From IOR16 sp963521065 (GTDB lineage: Bacteria > Bacillota > Clostridia > Peptostreptococcales > Anaerovoracaceae), in NCBI GenBank assembly GCA_963521065.1, contig CAUQTI010000007.1, forward strand, positions 62,001-126,000: a stretch of 64,000 bases of DNA, written 5' to 3'. Under the pieces are notes generated by a model. The model worked only from the letters and a program-made list of their open reading frames with translations, did not search any database and was not told the origin of the DNA. Shown in pieces: positions 59,082 through 64,000 of this stretch. Every line of letters starts with the position of its first letter. Position 1 is the stretch's first letter. The position numbers and the translations under genes are program-made.

Positions 59082-59952
59082 GGTCTTTTCCTCCTAATTC
59101 GTAAATAAAGATTTCCTCCAATGAAAGCGGAAGAAGGTCAAAAAGCACTGGATTATGCTCTTTTATAATGCTTTCGACAACATCCTTTCGGTTTTGGATT
59201 AGCAGCAAGTCTACGCTGCCGCGGGTTTCCTTATATAAAACATTGAGACCGCGATAAGGATTTTCCGGCCGATCTTTAAATGCAACTTGAATTTTATGGA
59301 TGTCTGATTTCAATTCATCCAAATCTCTTTCTAATTTCATCTTTCCGCGCTCTAAAATGCCGATGCTGTCACAGATACCTTCCATCTCCCGCAGGTTGTG
59401 GGAAGAAACTAAGACGGTCATATTCCGCTCGCTGACATCTTCTACAATGTATTTCCAGACCAGTTTTCGCACAATGGGGTCCAGACCGTCAATTGGCTCA
59501 TCTAGTATCAAGTAATCAGGCATTGAGGACATTGTTAAAATGAAGGCAGCTTGTTTTTGCATCCCTTTTGAAAATTTTCCAAGCTTTCTTTTTTCATCCA
59601 GATTAAAAAGCGTGCACATCTTTTTATAGCGCTCTTCGTTCCAATTTGGATAAAGGGATGCATAAAATCTAGAAGCATCTTTTAGGTTATAGGAAGAAAA
59701 AAAGTACAAATCGTCGGGAATATATCCAATACGTTCTTTCAGCTTTGGATTGTTTTCAATTGATTCTTCATCGATAGAAATAATGCCGCTGTCTGGCTTT
59801 AAAACGCCAATTAGATGCTTTATTAAAGTTGTTTTTCCAGAACCATTTTCGCCGATCAGTCCGTAGATAGAGCCGGTCTTTATATGCATCGTTAAATCGC
59901 TCAATGCATTGACACCATCAAAAGATTTGTCAAGCTGGGTAATTTTAATCAT
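59056..59952 (-). CDS. ABC transporter ATP-binding protein, YtrB-like (module 2)
   Basis: A 298-residue ATPase. Walker A GENGSGKTTLIK (about 36-47), signature FSKGMQKQA, Walker B YLILDEPIDGLDP and H-loop SSH. Regulatory C-terminus as in YtrB. Start ATG 59950-59952 overlaps the GntR stop by 8 bases, with AAAGGAG upstream. Confidence 0.92.
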   Translation of the reverse strand: MIKITQLDKSFDGVNALSDLTMHIKTGSIYGLIGENGSGKTTLIKHLIGVLKPDSGIISIDEESIENNPKLKERIGYIPDDLYFFSSYNLKDASRFYASLYPNWNEERYKKMCTLFNLDEKRKLGKFSKGMQKQAAFILTMSSMPDYLILDEPIDGLDPIVRKLVWKYIVEDVSERNMTVLVSSHNLREMEGICDSIGILERGKMKLERDLDELKSDIHKIQVAFKDRPENPYRGLNVLYKETRGSVDLLLIQNRKDVVESIIKEHNPVLFDLLPLSLEEIFIYELGGKDHDMQSILF

Positions 59953-60331
59953 GGCAATGTGCTCCTTTTTCCATTATTTGTTTTAGAAAATGATTAATTT
60001 CGCAGGAAGTAAGGCCCAAATATTTTAGCTCCATAACGTCATTCTGAATGCGTTGCTTAATTTCTTCAAGCTTTTGCCTATCCATTTTCCAAGCATTTTT
60101 TTCTGCAACAAAGCAGCCGACACCTGCCGTTGTATATAAATATCCGTTTCGCTCTAACTCACGGTATGCCTTTAAAATGGTATTGGGATTTACTGTTAGA
60201 GTTTTGGATAATTCGCGTACTGAGGGAAGCTTCTCATGAGGGATTACTACTTCAGTGAGAATCAATTCTTTTATTTTATCCATGATTTGTTCGTAGATTG
60301 ACTTCCTGGATTTTAAATCCAATTGAAACAT
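59945..60331 (-). CDS. GntR-family (YtrA subfamily) transcriptional regulator (module 2)
   Basis: A 128-residue YtrA-type repressor: SIYEQIMDKIKELIL, LPSVRELSKTLTVNPNTILKAYRELERNGYL helix-turn-helix and wing, then a short helical tail (LGLTSCEINHFLKQI). ATG 60329-60331 follows GAGGAG. Same architecture as the 55158 regulator but only partly similar, so the two modules are old duplicates or independent arrivals. Confidence 0.9.
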   Translation of the reverse strand: MFQLDLKSRKSIYEQIMDKIKELILTEVVIPHEKLPSVRELSKTLTVNPNTILKAYRELERNGYLYTTAGVGCFVAEKNAWKMDRQKLEEIKQRIQNDVMELKYLGLTSCEINHFLKQIMEKGAHCHD

Positions 60332-60360
60332 AATACTCTCCTCTTTTCTTAATTCTAACT

Positions 60361-60379
60361 GTACTATACTGTGTAGTAC
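60361..60379. promoter_or_regulatory. palindromic operator/promoter of GntR-ABC module 2
   Basis: GTACTA-TACTGTG-TAGTAC (60361-60379) lies within a minus-strand promoter with TTGACC (revcomp of GGTCAA, 60382-60387) as -35. This position fits repression by the module's own YtrA-like protein. Confidence 0.55.
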
Positions 60380-60482
60380 GGGGTCAATATTTTTTTGTGA
60401 GAAAATGGAAAATAGATTGTAAAACTGAATGAGATTGTGAATCGTTTATCAGAGATACCATATTTTGAATATTCTTTTTAAT

Positions 60483-60511
60483 TTGAAAATTGAATGACTG
60501 CGTGGTAAAAT
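60483..60511 (+). promoter_or_regulatory. promoter of the hydrogenase operon
   Basis: TTGAAA (60483-60488), 17 bases, TAAAAT (60506-60511), about 120 bases before the flavoprotein gene. The rest of 60332-60632 shows only the module 2 operator. Confidence 0.6.
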
Positions 60512-60632
60512 GACTCTCAAGGATATGAGGAAGATATTCTGGAAGATGAGAAATCTATGTGGTGAGAGTAAACACAGAAATAGCAGCAGAGGAAAGAGCA
60601 ATCATTTTATTTGATTAGGGAGGTTTGAAAAA

Positions 60633-62483
60633 ATGAGTAGATTGGATATTAAGACCAGGGATCGTTCCCAAATGGTTGTAGAAAGCCTGTATAAGGATTT
60701 GGAAAGAAGAATCATCGCCAGTCCGCCGGGCCTATGTCCGGTTGATATGGCCTCTTCGTTTTTAAAGCTATGCCACGCGCAGACTTGCGGGAAGTGTGTT
60801 CCGTGCAGGGTAGGGCTGGGCCAGCTACAACATTTGCTGGATGATGTTTTGGATTTAAGTGAAGATACAGATTTAGAGATCATTCAATTAATTGAACGGA
60901 CAGCCGAGACGATTCGAGATTCTGCAGATTGTGCAATCGGGACGGAAGCTGCAAATATGGTACTTCGGGGGCTCTTGGGATTTCGGGATGATTACGAGGA
61001 ACATGTAACCAATCATCGATGTGTGTCCACGATTCAAAATTCGAATCAGCCGGTTCCTTGCGTTGCGCTATGTCCGGCAGAAGTAGATGTACCGGGCTAT
61101 ATTTCACTTGTTTTAGAGGGAAGATGTGCAGACGCGGTTCGGCTAATCCGAAAGGATAATCCGTTTCCGGCTGTTTGTGCTTTGATTTGTGAGCACCCTT
61201 GTGAGGCAAGATGCCGCCGTAATTTAATTGACGCACCTGTTAATATTCGCGGAATGAAGCGTTATGCGGTCGATCACTGCGGGAAGGTGGAGATTCCAGA
61301 GAGAATGCCGTCTACCGGTAAAAAGGTAGCGGTGATAGGCGGCGGACCGAGCGGCTTGAGCGCAGCCTATTTTCTCTCGCTGATGGGACATTGCGTCACG
61401 GTATTTGAAAAAAGGGCGCATTTAGGCGGAATGCTTCGGTATGGAATTCCTAGCTACCGCTTGCCTAGAGAACGCCTGAAAGAAGATATTGAAGCGATTC
61501 TTTCTTCAGGGGTGGAGATAAAAACGGATACAGACATTGGAGGCGGCGATTCCATTCAAAAGCTGCGTGATGAATATGATGCAGTTTATATTTCGATTGG
61601 AGCACACACTCATAAAACAATTGGAATTGAAGGAGAGTATTCTCGAGGCGTTATTTCAGCTGTTGAAATACTAAGAAGCATGGGTGATGATACCATGCCG
61701 GATTTTAAAGACAAGCAAGTGGTCGTCATCGGCGGAGGCAATGTAGCAATGGATGTGGCAAGAACGGCAAAGCGATTGGGCGCAAAAAAGGTCAGCATTG
61801 TGTACCGGAGAAGACGGCAGGATATGACTGCGCTTTCTGAAGAAATCGAAGGAGCGATTGCAGAAGGCTGTGAACTGCTGGATTTAAAAGCTCCGTCGCG
61901 CATAGAGTGCACGAAAGACGGGGATGTGAAAAGTCTCTTTGCAAAGCCGCAGATTGCGGGCAAGGCAGATAAAGCAGGAAGACCCAAACCGATGGATGCG
62001 CAGGCGGAAGAGGAATGCATTCCTTGTGAGATTATCATATCTGCGATTGGGCAGGCGACGGATTCGGAGCATTTTGAGCAGTACGGCATTCCGATTAACA
62101 GAGGAAATATCGTAGCGGCAAAATCCAGCGGCATTGAGAGCATTCCGGGAATCTTTGCGGGAGGTGATTGCGTCAGCGGCCCTTCAACGGTAATTAATGC
62201 GATTGCGGCAGGAAAGGTAGCTGCTGCAAACATCGACAGCTACTTAGGATATCATCGCATGATGGAATGCGATATAGAAATTCCTGCGCCGCGGCATGGA
62301 GATCATCCTCGTTGTGCGCGTGTTGAGATGAAAGAGCGCCTTCCGGGTGAAAGAGGGGAAGACTTTGCAGAGATAGAAAAGGGAATGACGGAGGAAGAAG
62401 CGCAGTATGAAGCACTGCGTTGCCTGCGGTGTGACCATTATGGGCTGAGTACCTTTAAAGGAGGGAGAGTAGAAAGATGGTAA
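60633..62483 (+). CDS. NuoF-tail / GltD-like fusion flavoprotein, partner of the hydrogenase
   Basis: A 616-residue protein. Residues about 1-125 resemble the C-terminal [4Fe-4S] domain of NuoF/HydB, with C52-x2-C55-x2-C58 and C100; the FMN/NADH part of NuoF is missing. From about 135 it is a GltD-type oxidoreductase: Cys-rich segment (CVALCPAEVD, CALICEHPCEARC) for two [4Fe-4S], FAD motif VIGGGPSGLSAA (about 235) and NAD(P) motif VIGGGNVAMDVA (about 366). Likely moves electrons between NAD(P)H and the hydrogenase encoded next, which it overlaps by 7 bases. ATG 60633 follows GGGAGG. Confidence 0.82.
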   Translation: MSRLDIKTRDRSQMVVESLYKDLERRIIASPPGLCPVDMASSFLKLCHAQTCGKCVPCRVGLGQLQHLLDDVLDLSEDTDLEIIQLIERTAETIRDSADCAIGTEAANMVLRGLLGFRDDYEEHVTNHRCVSTIQNSNQPVPCVALCPAEVDVPGYISLVLEGRCADAVRLIRKDNPFPAVCALICEHPCEARCRRNLIDAPVNIRGMKRYAVDHCGKVEIPERMPSTGKKVAVIGGGPSGLSAAYFLSLMGHCVTVFEKRAHLGGMLRYGIPSYRLPRERLKEDIEAILSSGVEIKTDTDIGGGDSIQKLRDEYDAVYISIGAHTHKTIGIEGEYSRGVISAVEILRSMGDDTMPDFKDKQVVVIGGGNVAMDVARTAKRLGAKKVSIVYRRRRQDMTALSEEIEGAIAEGCELLDLKAPSRIECTKDGDVKSLFAKPQIAGKADKAGRPKPMDAQAEEECIPCEIIISAIGQATDSEHFEQYGIPINRGNIVAAKSSGIESIPGIFAGGDCVSGPSTVINAIAAGKVAAANIDSYLGYHRMMECDIEIPAPRHGDHPRCARVEMKERLPGERGEDFAEIEKGMTEEEAQYEALRCLRCDHYGLSTFKGGRVERW

Positions 62484-64000
62484 AATTAGTAATAGACGGA
62501 AAAAATGTAACCGTTCCTGAAGGAACGAGTATTTTAGATGCAGCAGACAAAGCAGGAATCTACATTCCCCATTTGTGTTACTTAAAAGATATTAACGAGA
62601 TTGGAGCCTGCCGTGTCTGTATTGTTGAAAAAAAAGGAATGAGTAAATTGATTACCGCCTGCAATAATGAAGTTGAGCCGGGAATGGAAATCAGCACGAA
62701 CAGTCCGAAGGTGCGTGCAACGAGAAAAGCCAATGTTGAGTTAATTTTGTCCGACCACGACTGCATGTGTGCTACTTGTGTGCGCAGTGGAAATTGCAGC
62801 CTTCAAAGAATTGCAAATGATTTAGGAATTGTAGAGGTTCCATATAAAATGATTGCGGAGAAAAACCGATGGGATAAAAATTTCCCTCTGATTCGCGATG
62901 CGTCAAAATGTGTCAAATGTATGCGGTGTATTCAAATTTGCGATAAGGTGCAAGACCTTCAGGTTTGGAACGTATCGGGCAGCGGATACCGCACGACTGT
63001 CGGGGTAATACAGAACCGCAGGATTCAAGATGCGAATTGCTCGCTCTGCGGGCAATGCATTACGCACTGTCCGGTCGGCGCACTGCGAGAACGGGACGAT
63101 GTGGGGCGGATGTTTGATGCGCTGGCCGATCCGGATAAAATTACGATTGTTCAGGTGGCGCCTGCCGTACGAACCTCGTGGGGAGAAGGAATCGGTCTGT
63201 TTAAAGAGGAAGCTACGATGGGAAGGCTGGTCAGTGCACTGCGCAATATGGGATTCGACTATATTTATGATACGACATATAGTGCGGATTTAACCATTAT
63301 GGAAGAAGGAAGCGAGTTTTTAGAGCGCTTTCAAAACCGGAAAAAATACAAATGGCCGATGTTTACCTCCTGTTGCCCCGGCTGGGTGCGCTTTGTAAAA
63401 TCTCAATATCCGGATATGGCAGAGCATCTTTCTACCGCAAAATCACCGCAACAGATGTTTGGTGCGATTACGAAGAGCTACATTGCAGATAAATTAGGGA
63501 TTCCGGCAGAGAAAATATTTGCAGTTTCTCTTATGCCATGTGTTGCTAAAAAATATGAATGTGATGTGGAGAATCTTTCAGATGCCGGATTTGGGCAGGA
63601 TGTCGATTTGGTATTAACAACAAGAGAGCTTGACCGCATGATTCGAGCCGATCATATCAAAGCGGACAGCTTAAAGGAAGAACCCTTTGATGATATATTT
63701 GGGGTTTCTACAGGAGCCGGGGTTATTTTTGGAACCACAGGTGGAGTGATGGAAGCGGCACTTCGGAGTGCCTATTTTCTGATGACGAAAAAGAACCCTG
63801 ATCCAGAAAGCTTCCGTAGAGTACGAGGAATGGATGGCTGGAAAGAAGCCGTTTTTGAAATAGAAGGGGCTGCGATTCATGTCGCGGTAGCAAGCGGACT
63901 TGGGAACGCAAGGCGATTGATGAAAGCGATTAAAAACGGAAAAGTGAAATATGATTTTGTAGAAATTATGGCCTGTCCGGGTGGCTGCGCAGGCGGTGGC
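62477..64000 (+). CDS. hydA: [FeFe]-hydrogenase catalytic subunit (partial, 3' end cut by window)
   Basis: 508 codons are present. N-terminal [2Fe-2S] (C34, C45, C48, C62), His-ligated [4Fe-4S] (H94, C98, C101, C107), two ferredoxin-type clusters (C145/148/151/155 and C188/191/194/198), then the H-cluster domain with TSCCPGW (297-303), MPCVAKKYE (353-361) and the start of the third motif EIMACPGGCAGGG at the very end. Catalyses reversible H2 formation in the cytosol. ATG 62477 overlaps the upstream stop. Probably one operon with the fusion flavoprotein, and possibly electron-confurcating (inference). Confidence 0.95.
   Translation, partial: MVKLVIDGKNVTVPEGTSILDAADKAGIYIPHLCYLKDINEIGACRVCIVEKKGMSKLITACNNEVEPGMEISTNSPKVRATRKANVELILSDHDCMCATCVRSGNCSLQRIANDLGIVEVPYKMIAEKNRWDKNFPLIRDASKCVKCMRCIQICDKVQDLQVWNVSGSGYRTTVGVIQNRRIQDANCSLCGQCITHCPVGALRERDDVGRMFDALADPDKITIVQVAPAVRTSWGEGIGLFKEEATMGRLVSALRNMGFDYIYDTTYSADLTIMEEGSEFLERFQNRKKYKWPMFTSCCPGWVRFVKSQYPDMAEHLSTAKSPQQMFGAITKSYIADKLGIPAEKIFAVSLMPCVAKKYECDVENLSDAGFGQDVDLVLTTRELDRMIRADHIKADSLKEEPFDDIFGVSTGAGVIFGTTGGVMEAALRSAYFLMTKKNPDPESFRRVRGMDGWKEAVFEIEGAAIHVAVASGLGNARRLMKAIKNGKVKYDFVEIMACPGGCAGGG

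Overview
The window is AT-rich chromosomal DNA from a spore-forming, anaerobic, butyrate-producing member of the Clostridia (Firmicutes). Support comes from spoIIAA-spoIIAB-sigF, spoVAC-spoVAD-spoVAEB and yunB (endospores); a Bcd/EtfBA complex with Ptb and Buk (butyrate fermentation); an [FeFe]-hydrogenase; CodY; a T-box before thrS; YtrA-type GntR regulators; and operon orders typical of Gram-positives. A family-level placement (for example Anaerovoracaceae) is only a guess. No rRNA, insertion sequence, prophage or CRISPR array was seen.

Layout. 1-2310: a sigma-54 activator and, downstream on the same strand, a partial 3-hydroxybutyrate-dehydrogenase-like gene with its own -24/-12 promoter and candidate upstream activator sites. 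2440-7030: cysteine desulfurase, thiI, topB. 7122-8666: the sigma-F operon. 8747-14110: bcd-etfBA converging on ptb-buk. 14221-16132: spoVA genes. 16285-24421: yraN-comM-dprA-topA-hslV-hslU-codY. 24486-27149: yunB, hflX, yigZ. 27226-28948: sixteen tRNA genes. 28970-32475: tdk, a radical SAM gene, queH with a hairpin-rich leader, asnA. 32494-42280: priA-def-fmt-yugP-rsmB-prpC-prkC-rsgA-rpe, linking replication restart, start of translation, ribosome maturation and PASTA-kinase signalling.

43680-49647 holds a compact, divergent Tad-like secretion/pilus locus: SAF/CpaB-like protein, TadZ-like ATPase, TadA-like ATPase with altered Walker motifs, TadB and TadC, two very small membrane peptides sharing an N-terminus, and two pseudopilin-like proteins. 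No prepilin peptidase, secretin or canonical Flp pilin is seen. A membrane-anchored transglutaminase-like protein is encoded divergently beside it. I consider this the best candidate for an undescribed system.

49659-60511: T-box-thrS; small proteins; an unrecognised transcription unit of two tiny ORFs (27 and 48 codons) with strong ribosome binding sites and an attenuator-like leader; two separate GntR(YtrA)-ABC transporter modules, each with a palindrome at its promoter; and a flavoprotein between them. 60633-64000: a NuoF-tail/GltD-like fusion flavoprotein overlapping an [FeFe]-hydrogenase gene that runs off the window. This pair would handle reducing equivalents from the same fermentative metabolism that feeds Bcd/Etf.
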